Source: Dehalococcoidia bacterium
GTDB taxonomy: Bacteria > Chloroflexota > Dehalococcoidia > Dehalococcoidales > BS750m-G39
DNA: 10,603 nucleotides
Direction: 5' to 3'
Assembly (NCBI GenBank): GCA_030640325.1
Contig: DAOWJM010000140.1
Span: 1 to 10,603, forward strand
Position numbers and translations under genes: made by a program
In this document: piece by piece, positions 1-5,794 of the stretch
How positions within the stretch are numbered: position 1 is the stretch's first letter
Layout: each line of letters opens with the position of its first letter
The notes under the pieces: generated by a model
Databases searched by the model: none
What the model was told of the DNA's origin: nothing
Seen by the model: the letters and a program-made list of their open reading frames with translations, nothing else

Positions 1-355
1 GCGGAAGTTCATTAAGGCGACCGAGGTGGCGAAGTCTAACCCCTTTGTTGTGAAGCTCAATGGTCTCCTTGTCTAATATCTTCTCTAAGAGATGGAGCAA
101 GCCAGCAATCTCCTCTTCGGGACGTTTCCAGTTTTCGGTAGAGAAGCCATAAAGTGTGATGTATTTCAGCTTGAGTTTGATAAAATATTCAATTACAGAG
201 TGCATATTTTCTACCCCTGCCTGGTGTCCCGCGAGCCTGGGCAATCCCCGTTGTTTTGCCCATCTACCATTGCCATCCATGATAATAGCTATATGGTTGG
301 GGAGGCGGGTAATTTTTTTCATTGCTGATGAGGTAACTATCACTCTGCCACTCAT
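1..355 (-). CDS. uppS: Undecaprenyl diphosphate synthase (isoprenyl transferase), N-terminal part
   Basis: This is a cis-prenyltransferase that condenses isopentenyl diphosphate units onto farnesyl diphosphate to make the lipid carrier of cell-wall synthesis. The visible N-terminal part carries the family signature IIMDGNGRWAKQRG, with the catalytic Asp in MDGNGRW and the following substrate-binding Arg/His region (RLAGHQAG). The second hallmark, TLYGFSTENWKRP, lies about 40 residues later. The C-terminal half lies outside the window. The start is uncertain. The ATG at 355 gives an 11-residue extension (MSGRVIVTSSA) before the ATG at 322, which starts MKKITRLPNHIAIIMDG. Neither has a convincing Shine-Dalgarno, and the shorter form fits the usual family N terminus. 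The gene is the last visible member of the rpsB-tsf-pyrH-frr-uppS run, 74 bases after frr, with a hairpin between the two that may reduce read-through. The family assignment is firm. Confidence 0.95.
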   Translation of the reverse strand, partial: MSGRVIVTSSAMKKITRLPNHIAIIMDGNGRWAKQRGLPRLAGHQAGVENMHSVIEYFIKLKLKYITLYGFSTENWKRPEEEIAGLLHLLEKILDKETIELHNKGVRLRHLGRLNELP

Positions 356-360
356 ACCGA

Positions 361-386
361 ATAATAAAGGTGTGGCAAGCACACCT
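361..386 (-). terminator. Hairpin with short T-rich tail between frr and uppS
   Basis: Read on the minus strand, a perfect 7-bp stem AGGTGTG/CACACCT (368-374 with 380-386) closes a five-base loop. It is followed directly by TTTATTA. This looks like an intrinsic terminator with an interrupted U-tract, so it may be leaky or act as an attenuator between frr and uppS. The alternative is a processing or mRNA-stability hairpin inside a continuous operon. Confidence 0.4.
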
Positions 387-429
387 GGTGCCCGAATCCT
401 GGCTGTTTGGTGAACCTCTGCAACTCGGG

Positions 430-987
430 CTAGACCTCCATGAGTTCTGCTTCCTTATCTCGGGCTATTTGCTCAATATCGACTATAAAGCTGTCGGTAA
501 GCTTCTGTAGCTGGTCCAGGGCACGCTTATGCTCATCCTGTGATATATCCTTATTTTTTTCTAATCCCTTTAGTTCACTCATGGCGTCACGCCTTAGGTT
601 GCGTATCACTATCTTTCTTTCCTCAACCCTCTTTCGCACCACCTTAGTTAGCTCCTGTCGCCGCTCCTCGCTGAGTGGCGGTAGATTCAACCGAATTACA
701 TTCCCATCACTAGTGGGATTTAGTCCCAGGTCAGACTTCAGGATAGCCTTCTCTATGCTGGGTATACTGCCTCGGTCCCACGGCTGGATGACCAGGAGCC
801 TTGCCCCGGGTGCGGAAATGCCAGCAATTTGATTGAGTGGGGTGGGAACGCCGGCATATTCTACCTTGATATGTTCTATTAAGGCAGGTGTAGCGTGCCC
901 GGTGCGGATGGTAGCTAATTCCCTCTTCAAACCCTCAACCGAGGCTCGCATCTTTTCCTCAATATTCCATAAAATGGGGCTAACCAC
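430..987 (-). CDS. frr: Ribosome recycling factor
   Basis: RRF works with EF-G to split the post-termination ribosome complex in the cytoplasm. The 185-residue product has the standard family length and features: an N-terminal helix (WNIEEKMRASVEGLKRELATIRTGHATP), the A(P)LIEHIKVEYAGVPTPLNQIAGIS stretch leading into the small beta domain, and the C-terminal RREL/VVRKRVEERKIVIRNLRRDAM helix pair. The reading frame is open up to 1029, which would add 14 residues overlapping pyrH. I chose the GTG at 987 because it lies two bases after the pyrH stop, gives the family-typical N terminus MVSPILWNIEEKM, and sits on an AAGGTGG sequence. That Shine-Dalgarno-like sequence overlaps the start codon, so coupling to pyrH termination is likely. 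Gene identity is very secure; the exact start is less so. Confidence 0.96.
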   Translation of the reverse strand: MVSPILWNIEEKMRASVEGLKRELATIRTGHATPALIEHIKVEYAGVPTPLNQIAGISAPGARLLVIQPWDRGSIPSIEKAILKSDLGLNPTSDGNVIRLNLPPLSEERRQELTKVVRKRVEERKIVIRNLRRDAMSELKGLEKNKDISQDEHKRALDQLQKLTDSFIVDIEQIARDKEAELMEV

Positions 988-988
988 C

Positions 989-1714
989 TTACTTCTCGCT
1001 GTATACCAGGGTGCCAATAGGGTCACCAATTACTGCCCGTTCTATGCTATGAGGTGCTTGAAGGTCGAAAACAATTATAGACAGCTTGTTTTCTAGGCAT
1101 AGGGAGAGGGCGGTGGCATCCATTACTTCCAGGCGCATGTTTAGTACCTCAAAATGGGTGAGTTTGTCAAACCTCTTGGCATTACGGTCTATGAGGGGGT
1201 CAGCGCTATAGATGCCATCAACATTATTCTTGGTCATAAGTAAGACCTCTGCCTCAATCTCTATCGCTCGTAGGGCTGATGCGGTATCAGTGGTCATATA
1301 TGGGTTACCTGTGCCCCCGGCGAAGATAACCGCTCTACCTTTCTCTAAGTGACGAATAGCGCGGCGTCTGATGTAAGGCTCAGCCACCTGTTGAATACCT
1401 ATAGCTGACTGGATTCTGGTAGCCACTCCTTCTCTCTCCAGGACATCTTGGAGAGCAAGGGCATTTATTACTGTAGCAAGCATCCCAGCATAGTCAGCGG
1501 TGACCCTGTCCATTCCATCCTCCTCAGCCTTAGCCCCGCGCCAGATGTTGCCACCACCAACAACAATTCCTACACCCACACCCATTTCTATCACTTGCTT
1601 AATCTGCTTGGCTACCTTGGTTAGGGTAGGGGCATCAATGCCATAGGCTGCTCCGCCACTGAAGGCTTCGCCACTAAGTTTAAGTAGAACGCGCTTATAT
1701 TTGGCAGTGCTCAT
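989..1714 (-). CDS. pyrH: Uridylate kinase (UMP kinase)
   Basis: The product phosphorylates UMP to UDP with ATP in de novo pyrimidine synthesis. At 241 residues it has the normal length of the bacterial hexameric enzyme of the amino acid kinase fold. Visible motifs are KLSGEAF (12-18, phosphate binding), GGGNIWRG (53-60), DRVTADYAGMLATVINALAL (about 69-88, UMP-binding helix), GGTGNPYMTTDTASALRA (133-150) and KNNVDGIYSADP (162-173, nucleotide binding). The ATG at 1714 overlaps the tsf stop codon by four bases (ATGA), so the two genes are translationally coupled. The gene sits in its classic place between tsf and frr. No anomaly was seen. Confidence 0.98.
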   Translation of the reverse strand: MSTAKYKRVLLKLSGEAFSGGAAYGIDAPTLTKVAKQIKQVIEMGVGVGIVVGGGNIWRGAKAEEDGMDRVTADYAGMLATVINALALQDVLEREGVATRIQSAIGIQQVAEPYIRRRAIRHLEKGRAVIFAGGTGNPYMTTDTASALRAIEIEAEVLLMTKNNVDGIYSADPLIDRNAKRFDKLTHFEVLNMRLEVMDATALSLCLENKLSIIVFDLQAPHSIERAVIGDPIGTLVYSEK

Positions 1715-2229
1715 TTTCCCGATTCCTGATCGCCTAGTTCGAATCTAGCAAATCTGCTTACTTTGATATTCTCTCCTACCTTGGCGATAGTTTCCGCAAT
1801 AATATCCTGAACCGACCTATCTGTGTCTTTAATGTAGGGTTGAAGGAGCAGGCAGGCTGTTTGAGGTTCTATGTCAGTTCCTTCGGAGACTTCTTCCCTT
1901 GAGATGAATTGGGGGTGCATGGCTGCTACTTGCATTGCCAGGTGATGAGCTAGTCCCCTGAACTCAGCGGTGCGGGCGACAAAATCGGTTTCACAGTTAA
2001 GTTCCACCATGGCGCCAATCCGACCCCCGGGGTGGATATAGGCTTCAACTAACCCCTCGGCAGCGGAGCGCTCTGCCTTTTTCTCTGCCTGTAAAAGACT
2101 TTGTTCTTTTAGAATCTCAATTGCCTTTCCCATATCTCCTTGAGCTTCAATGAGGGCATTCCGGCACTGCATAATGGCAACTCCAGACTGTTCCCTTAGC
2201 TCTTTTACCATGTCTGCCGGGATTTTCAA
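1711..2229 (-). CDS. tsf: Translation elongation factor Ts, short form
   Basis: EF-Ts is the nucleotide exchange factor that releases GDP from EF-Tu. The N-terminal domain (MVKELREQSGVAIMQCRNALIEAQGDMGKAIEILKE) and the EF-Tu-contacting signature CETDFVART (about residues 79-87) are clear. At 172 residues it lacks the extended dimerisation region of the E. coli protein (283 residues) and resembles the short forms of Thermus and Chloroflexota. Translation starts at TTG (2227-2229). It is preceded, four bases upstream, by the very strong Shine-Dalgarno AAGGAGGGG (2234-2242). The next in-frame ATG, six codons on, would be too far from that site. The gene follows rpsB by 15 bases. Confidence 0.97.
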   Translation of the reverse strand: MKIPADMVKELREQSGVAIMQCRNALIEAQGDMGKAIEILKEQSLLQAEKKAERSAAEGLVEAYIHPGGRIGAMVELNCETDFVARTAEFRGLAHHLAMQVAAMHPQFISREEVSEGTDIEPQTACLLLQPYIKDTDRSVQDIIAETIAKVGENIKVSRFARFELGDQESGK

Positions 2230-2244
2230 ACTTCCCCTCCTTCA

Positions 2245-3027
2245 TTACTCATCGGGGGTGAAGATACGAGGTTCGGTGATTTCTATAATCTCAGACTCCT
2301 CCAGTCCCTCTTCCTCACCTACCTCTGCTGATACCAGCGCCTCGCCAGTTCTACCTTCAATAACTGAATCGGCAATTTTATTGCATATCAGTTTGATGGT
2401 TCTGATGGCATCGTCGTTGGCTGGAATAGGGTAGTCTATATCATCGGGGTTACAATTGGTATCAACTATAGCCACCACCGGTATTCCCACACGCTTGGCT
2501 TCAGCTATAGCAATCCTTTCTTTGGTGGGGTCAATAATGAATAGGGCGTCTGGCAAATTAGTCAGCTCCTTAAAACCGCCCATCTGTCGATTGAGGCGCA
2601 AAATTTCCTCCCCCAGCTTTAGGGCTTCTTTTTTCGGCAAGCGTTCAAAGTCCCCCCTAGTTTGTTGGTCTTCCAAGCGGACGAGGTAGTCTATTCGGGC
2701 TTGGATAGTGGCAAAGTTGGTCAGCACCCCTCCCAGCCAGCGTTGATTAACATAATACATACTACAGCGTTGCGCCTCTTGTTCTATAGCCTCTTGAGCC
2801 TGCTTTTTAGTGCCAACAAAAAGGATGTTGCCACCTTCAGAGGCTACTTGCCGAACAAAGTCGCAGGCCTTGTCTAACATAGCAGCCGTTTGTTCTAGGT
2901 CAATGATATGAATGCCATTGCGCTTGGTGAAGATGTATTTCTTCATAGCCGGGTGCCAGCGGCTGGTCTGATGCCCAAAGTGAGCCCCAGCTTCTAAAAG
3001 CTCCTTAATGGTGGCTGTATCTGGCAA
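2245..3027 (-). CDS. rpsB: 30S ribosomal protein S2
   Basis: S2 is a late-assembling protein of the small ribosomal subunit. The 260-residue product shows the family landmarks: KELLEAGAHFGHQTSRWHPAMKKYIFTKRNGIHIIDLEQT at the N terminus, NILFVGTKKQAQEAI, YYVNQRWLGGVLTNF, and the C-terminal signature PDALFIIDPTKERIAIAEAKRVGIPVVAIVDTNCNPDDIDYPIPANDDAIRTI. After about residue 232 comes an acidic tail (EVGEEEGLEESEIIEITE), a common variable extension. The start is TTG at 3025-3027, seven bases after AAAGGGG (3035-3041). No ATG or GTG is available in frame before the conserved region. It is the first gene of the leftward operon and has its own promoter at 3075-3103. Confidence 0.98.
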   Translation of the reverse strand: MPDTATIKELLEAGAHFGHQTSRWHPAMKKYIFTKRNGIHIIDLEQTAAMLDKACDFVRQVASEGGNILFVGTKKQAQEAIEQEAQRCSMYYVNQRWLGGVLTNFATIQARIDYLVRLEDQQTRGDFERLPKKEALKLGEEILRLNRQMGGFKELTNLPDALFIIDPTKERIAIAEAKRVGIPVVAIVDTNCNPDDIDYPIPANDDAIRTIKLICNKIADSVIEGRTGEALVSAEVGEEEGLEESEIIEITEPRIFTPDE

Positions 3028-3074
3028 GCTTTAACCCCTTTCCGATTATAGTTATCTTTTGTAGTTAGTTTAAC

Positions 3075-3103
3075 AGTATAGCATACTGTGTGGCTGGTAA
3101 CAA
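3075..3103 (-). promoter_or_regulatory. Sigma-70 type promoter of the rpsB operon (extended -10)
   Basis: Read on the minus strand, the -35 is TTGTTA (3098-3103) and the -10 is TATACT (3075-3080), with a 17-base spacer ending in the extended -10 dinucleotide (TGC just before TATACT). The predicted transcription start is near 3068, giving a leader of about 40 bases before the TTG start of rpsB. That leader is too short for a large autoregulatory S2-binding structure. Confidence 0.7.
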
Positions 3104-3121
3104 TATACTGCTGTCTTTCTT

Positions 3122-3137
3122 CCCACCCTCCCACCCC
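3122..3137 (-). other. Intergenic G-quadruplex motif
   Basis: On the minus strand the sequence is GGGGTGGGAGGGTGGG: four G-tracts separated by single-base loops, the arrangement expected to give a very stable parallel quadruplex. It lies about 20 bases upstream of the -35 box of the rpsB promoter, on the same strand as the rpsB coding sequence, and also upstream of the divergent promoter at 3183-3211. Folding in the cell is an inference. Confidence 0.6.
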
Positions 3138-3182
3138 ATAGGGTTAGCACTCCTCTTACAACACCTACTCAAGCACCATACA

Positions 3183-3211
3183 TTGATAAAAATTTGAAAA
3201 AGCTTTATTAT
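3183..3211 (+). promoter_or_regulatory. Sigma-70 type promoter of the 117-residue protein gene
   Basis: The -35 TTGATA (3183-3188) and -10 TATTAT (3206-3211) each match the consensus at five of six positions and are separated by exactly 17 bases. The predicted start is near 3218, about 33 bases before the start codon. An overlapping weaker pair (TTGAAA at 3194 and TATCAA at 3217) is also present. The promoter is divergent from the rpsB promoter. Confidence 0.65.
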
Positions 3212-3250
3212 AGGATTATCAACATAGGTTAGAGGAGAAGCGAGAAGCCA

Positions 3251-3604
3251 ATGATGCAAATTAGGAAAACATATAGCGAGGTAAAGCCTGAGCTGCTTTA
3301 TGATGAGGTCAGGGACTTTATTCTCAAGCAGGGAGCGATTGTGGGTGAGGCAAAACTGGAAACATACTCCTTACCTAGTGACTCCTCATCATTTATCTCC
3401 CGGGGCATATTGACCTTCAACATTCAGGGTGAGCAAGGCGGGGCTGAAAAAGAATGCCTGAGAGTACACATCGTGGGCTCAGCCAGAGGCGAAACGAAGC
3501 TGATGCTTGATATCAATGAGGAGCTTTTCCCCAAAGAAAAGGTCTCTGCTTTGCAAAAGGACCTGGACTTTATTTTTGACTCATACGAGGTTAAGCATCG
3601 CTGA
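3251..3604 (+). CDS. Unrecognised conserved-looking protein, 117 residues
   Basis: I do not recognise this family. The product is soluble, with no signal peptide, membrane segment or cysteine cluster. It reads as alternating strands and helices: an N-terminal helix (PELLYDEVRDFILKQGAIVGEAK), then a run of likely beta strands (RGILTFNIQG, ECLRVHIVGSARGETKLMLDI), and a C-terminal helix (KEKVSALQKDLDFIFDSYEV). That pattern is compatible with a small alpha/beta ligand-binding or adaptor domain, but this is only a shape argument. Coding is supported by the promoter at 3183-3211, an AGGAG (3233-3237) 13 bases before ATG 3251 (or 16 before the second ATG at 3254), and composition like the neighbouring genes. 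It sits between the rpsB operon and smpB, 94 bases ahead of smpB on the same strand. Confidence 0.75.
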   Translation: MMQIRKTYSEVKPELLYDEVRDFILKQGAIVGEAKLETYSLPSDSSSFISRGILTFNIQGEQGGAEKECLRVHIVGSARGETKLMLDINEELFPKEKVSALQKDLDFIFDSYEVKHR

Positions 3605-3644
3605 GAAGCATATAGCTTACCCCGCCGCCTTCCTTAATTTTTAG

Positions 3645-3700
3645 ACAACCCCCGGTTTCGAGCTGACTTTGATATGTGATATAATTTAAGTTGGGGTTGT
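3645..3700 (+). repeat. 8-bp inverted repeat flanking the smpB promoter and start codon
   Basis: ACAACCCC (3645-3652) is perfectly complementary to GGGGTTGT (3693-3700). The two arms enclose the -10 box of the smpB promoter, and the right arm contains the first two bases of the GTG start codon. In a transcript reading through from the upstream gene the stem could form and hide the start. In a transcript from the internal promoter the left arm is absent. Confidence 0.5.
3677..3685 (+). promoter_or_regulatory. Extended -10 promoter of smpB
   Basis: TGATATAAT combines the extended -10 dinucleotide with a perfect TATAAT (3680-3685). No good -35 is seen at the right distance (nearest TTTCGA at 3656-3661). 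The predicted transcription start is near 3691-3693, leaving only about 6-8 bases before the GTG of smpB. The 10-mer GTGATATAAT recurs identically ahead of the nth gene (4609-4618). Confidence 0.6.
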
Positions 3701-4163
3701 GGTTAGAAAAATAGTAGCTACCAATCGGAAGGCTTATCACAATTATCATATCGGCGATAGCATAGAAGCCGGCATTGCCCTTACTGGCACAGAGATAAAG
3801 TCAATCCGAGCCGGGAGAGTGAGTTTAGGTGATGCCTATGTTAGACCTGAGGCTGGTGAGTTATGGTTGCTGAATGCTCATATAGCTCGCTATGAGGCAA
3901 GTAGCTATTTGAGTCATGAACCAAGGCGACCTCGGAAGCTTCTACTGCATCGTAAGCAGATTGATAGTCTTACTCGCAGGGTATTGGAAAGGGGCTTTAC
4001 TTTGGTTCCACTCAAGTTATATATTAAAGATAGCCTTGCCAAGGTTGAGGTGGCGTTAGCCAAAGGCAAGAAACTTTATGATAAGCGAGAATCCATAGCT
4101 CGCCATGAGACAGAAAGAGAGATTGAACGAGCCATAAAAGGGCAGAAGCTTGGAAGGAGGTAG
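3699..4163 (+). CDS. smpB: SsrA-binding protein (tmRNA chaperone)
   Basis: SmpB binds tmRNA and delivers it to ribosomes stalled without a stop codon, its C-terminal tail filling the empty mRNA channel. The 154-residue product has the normal length and the diagnostic motifs: NRKAYHNYHIGDSIEAGIALTGTEIKSIRAGRVSLGDAYVR near the N terminus, LLLHRKQIDSL, and LYIKDSLAKVEVALAKGKKLYDKRES followed by the basic tail (REIERAIKGQKLGRR). The start is GTG at 3699, which gives the expected N terminus. A GGGG is only two bases away, too close for a normal Shine-Dalgarno, and the -10 box lies 14 bases upstream, so the mRNA from this promoter would be almost leaderless. Its functional partner ssrA follows 26 bases downstream with no terminator between, suggesting co-transcription and processing of tmRNA. 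Confidence 0.97.
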   Translation: MVRKIVATNRKAYHNYHIGDSIEAGIALTGTEIKSIRAGRVSLGDAYVRPEAGELWLLNAHIARYEASSYLSHEPRRPRKLLLHRKQIDSLTRRVLERGFTLVPLKLYIKDSLAKVEVALAKGKKLYDKRESIARHETEREIERAIKGQKLGRR

Positions 4164-4189
4164 TTTACATTTAACCATCCATAATAAGT

Positions 4190-4544
4190 GGGGACGCGTG
4201 GGTTCGACAGGGGAAGTATGTTGCAGGATTGCAAGCTGAGGTGCCGCTAACCTCATAAAACAAGTGGCAAAAAAATAACTGGCGAACCTGAATTCGCACT
4301 CGCAGCCTAATTAGATAGGTTGCACATCCATCCAACCTTTCCTCAATGGGTTGGGATTGGGTGCCGAAAAGTTGGGGTGCCACCATCCCGACGTCGATAA
4401 GGGTGGTGAAAGAATCATCGACTGGCTTGGCTAAACTCGGTCAGCAGAGGCTAGCCAGGCGAGATTAAATAGCTGACTAAGCTTGTAGTATATTCTGGGC
4501 AGCTTCTTCTGGACGGGGAGTTCGACTCTCCCCCGTCTCCACCA
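4190..4544 (+). ncRNA. ssrA: Transfer-messenger RNA (tmRNA)
   Basis: This RNA rescues stalled ribosomes by acting first as tRNA-Ala and then as mRNA for a degradation tag. The 5' end GGGGACG (4190-4196) pairs with CGTCTCC (4534-4540) to form the 7-bp acceptor stem with one G.U, followed by A and an encoded CCA (4542-4544). The G.U matches the G.U identity pair of alanyl tRNAs in position. GTTCGACT with flanking GGGGAG/CTCCCC forms the T arm, and GCGTGGGTTCGACAGG is the conserved tmRNA 5' region. Pseudoknot PK1 is readable: TGAGG (4237-4241) with CCTCA (4251-4255), and TGCCGC (4242-4247) with GTGGCA (4264-4269). The tag reading frame follows. At 355 bases it is a normal one-piece tmRNA. Confidence 0.97.
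4281..4310 (+). CDS. tmRNA tag peptide GEPEFALAA
   Basis: The resume codon is most likely GGC at 4281, preceded by ATAACT as in many tmRNAs. The frame then reads GEPEFALAA and stops at TAA (4308-4310). The C-terminal ALAA matches the ClpXP/ClpAP-recognised end of the E. coli tag (ANDENYALAA). Nine encoded residues make it short. An earlier in-frame resume at GCA 4266 (AKKITGEPEFALAA) is possible but would start inside the PK1 strand GTGGCA, so it is less likely. Confidence 0.85.
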   Translation, partial: GEPEFALAA

Positions 4545-4556
4545 GGAATTTCTGAG

Positions 4557-4589
4557 GCGCCGGCTTTACAAGGTTGGCGCTTTTTCTTC
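4557..4589 (+). terminator. Intrinsic terminator of the smpB-ssrA unit
   Basis: GCGCCGGCTT (4557-4566) pairs with AGGTTGGCGC (4571-4580) as a 10-bp stem with three G.U pairs and a four-base loop. TTTTTCTT follows immediately. It lies 12 bases after the tmRNA CCA end. Confidence 0.9.
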
Positions 4590-4618
4590 GGGCAAGCCCG
4601 TCTGCAAGGTGATATAAT
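4589..4618 (+). promoter_or_regulatory. Promoter region of the endonuclease III gene
   Basis: TGATATAAT (4610-4618) is an extended -10 with a perfect TATAAT (4613-4618) and no recognisable -35. The -35 position is instead occupied by the short inverted repeat CGGGC-AA-GCCCG (4589-4600). The repeat could be a protein-binding site or a second hairpin backing up the terminator. The predicted start is near 4625, about 23 bases before the ATG. Confidence 0.55.
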
Positions 4619-4647
4619 GGTAGCCGTTAGGATTACACAGAGGCTCG

Positions 4648-5310
4648 ATGGTAGAAGTCAAGACGTCTATAACCGTCAAACAGGTGCTTGCCCTGTTAAA
4701 GCGGGAGTACGGCGTCCCTGAATGGAAACCCGACCATACCCCGATTTCTGTCCTAGTCCAGACTATTCTCTCTCAGAATACCTCAGACATAAATTCAACA
4801 AGAGCTTTTGAATCACTGCTTGCTTCTTTCAGTAGCTGGGAAAGTGTAGCCAATGCCGATATTGATGCCATTGAACAAGCCATTAGGTGCGGCGGGCTGG
4901 GTGGGGTGAAGGCAAGGTGCATCAAACAGGTTCTAAGGGAAATAGAGCGGAAAAGAGACAAACTTGAGCTTGATTTCCTGAGTCGGCTTCCCTTGTCTCA
5001 AGCCAGGGATTGGCTCGAGCAATTGCCTGGGGTAGGAGTGAAGACGGCAAGCTGTGTATTGCTTTTCTCGTTGGGGATGCCAGCCCTTCCTGTGGATACA
5101 CATATCTTGCGGGTGGCTAAGCGATTGGGGCTAATCAACCCCGACCAATCGGCGGTCAAAGCACATCAGCTATTGGGAAGGCTGGTTCCATCGCAAGATA
5201 TCTATCAATTTCACATCCTGATGATAGAGCATGGAAGGACAACGTGTCAGGCACGCCGCCCCCTTTGCCAGGGTTGTGTCCTGAAGGAGTTATGCCCTAG
5301 CTACACTTAG
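4648..5310 (+). CDS. nth: Endonuclease III-like DNA glycosylase/AP lyase
   Basis: Enzymes of this family remove oxidised pyrimidines and cut the DNA at the abasic site in base excision repair. The 220-residue product carries the helix-hairpin-helix LPGVGVKTA (126-134) with the catalytic Lys at 132, the catalytic Asp at 150 (VDTHILRVAKRL), and the [4Fe-4S] ligands C200-X6-C207-X2-C210-X5-C216. All diagnostic residues are present. The ISVLVQTILSQNTSD stretch (33-47) is the conserved N-terminal helix, although E. coli has LLSAQATD. The QNTSDINSTRAF wording is typical of the Nth-like branch that includes archaeal and deep-branching enzymes, so substrate range may differ from E. coli Nth. AGAGG (4639-4643) lies four bases before the ATG. 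The gene has its own promoter and follows the ssrA terminator. Confidence 0.93.
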   Translation: MVEVKTSITVKQVLALLKREYGVPEWKPDHTPISVLVQTILSQNTSDINSTRAFESLLASFSSWESVANADIDAIEQAIRCGGLGGVKARCIKQVLREIERKRDKLELDFLSRLPLSQARDWLEQLPGVGVKTASCVLLFSLGMPALPVDTHILRVAKRLGLINPDQSAVKAHQLLGRLVPSQDIYQFHILMIEHGRTTCQARRPLCQGCVLKELCPSYT

Positions 5311-5487
5311 CCCTTGAGACTCCATTAGCTGTTATATACCTGACAGGCAATTATCACTACATTACAGTTGGATTTTTAATGAAATCTAAACGCCAATTTT
5401 ATGGGTAATTAATTGCCATAGCCTAAGATTAAAGCGTGAATATAGGCAACTCAGTTAAGATAAAGCGACCAAAGACGGAGAACAACA

Positions 5488-5685
5488 ATGATTGAAAGTG
5501 TTATTAGATGCCCAAATGATATGGTTATAGTATTTGATGAGGATGAGGAACAAATCCCTCAGTATCAGGGGCGATACGGAGAAGTAAAGAGACGCATCTT
5601 GGAGGACGCCCCGCCCGGGGCGGTGTTTGGTCACTGGTTTGATTTTGAGACTGATATAAGAACAGTTCCACGGGAAGAATGGTAA
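5488..5685 (+). CDS. Small acidic orphan protein, 65 residues
   Basis: I do not recognise a named family. The product (MIESVIRCPNDMVIVFDEDEEQIPQYQG at the start, ending in PREEW) is soluble and acidic. It contains one cysteine, a proline/glycine turn (DAPPGAVFGHWFDFE) and an aromatic-rich C terminus. It has a well placed GGAG (5477-5480) seven bases before the ATG, and is followed by a hairpin with a T-tract at 5774-5794, which supports a real short transcription unit. The overlapping minus-strand frame (5455-5721) has no comparable signals. Nothing in the context fixes its function; it lies between a DNA repair gene and a signalling cluster. Confidence 0.65.
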   Translation: MIESVIRCPNDMVIVFDEDEEQIPQYQGRYGEVKRRILEDAPPGAVFGHWFDFETDIRTVPREEW

Positions 5686-5773
5686 GCAAATCCGTTTCTG
5701 CCTAGAGCTTACCTCTAACATTCAAGCCTCATTTTCTTTATGCCCTTTCCCTTCATTAAGCTATATTTGCTAT

Positions 5774-5794
5774 GATGCCTATTGGCATCTTTTT
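5774..5794 (+). terminator. Putative intrinsic terminator upstream of the signalling cluster
   Basis: GATGCC (5774-5779) and GGCATC (5784-5789) form a 6-bp stem with a four-base loop, followed by TTTTT (5790-5794). It would end the transcript of the 65-residue protein gene. Its tail overlaps the -35 box of the next promoter, and the half-site TTGGCAT occurs again at 5793-5799, so an operator role is an alternative. Confidence 0.5.

Noticed and set aside
3045..3050. TATAAT on the minus strand just before rpsB
   Set aside because: Transcription from it would begin inside the ribosome binding site, and no -35 fits; the TTGTTA/TATACT pair further upstream is better.
3065..3259. Minus-strand open frame of 64 residues in the rpsB divergent region
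   Set aside because: It covers both divergent promoters and the G-quadruplex, has no ribosome binding site and has no protein-like composition.
4171..4386. Minus-strand open frame of 71 residues over the tmRNA
   Set aside because: It is an accidental frame antisense to ssrA; the plus-strand tmRNA explains the sequence fully.
4534..4590. Possible phage attachment site at the 3' end of ssrA
   Set aside because: ssrA is a common integration site, but no integrase gene or repeated copy of the tmRNA 3' end is seen downstream in the window.
4604..4645. tRNA-like wording (GATATAATGGTAGCC...) after the tmRNA terminator
   Set aside because: No T arm, anticodon arm or acceptor pairing could be found; the TATAAT is better explained as the nth promoter.
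5368..5389. Hairpin TTGGATTT/AAATCTAA after nth
   Set aside because: It is an 8-bp but A/T-rich stem with one G.U pair and no following T-tract, so it is too weak to call as a terminator.
5346..5417. Inverted repeat GGCAATTA ... TAATTGCC after nth
   Set aside because: The arms are short and A/T-rich and lie 56 bases apart; there is no associated mobile or attachment feature.
5455..5721. Minus-strand open frame of 88 residues opposite the small orphan gene
   Set aside because: No ribosome binding site or promoter was found, while the plus-strand 65-residue frame has a well placed GGAG and a downstream hairpin with T-tract.
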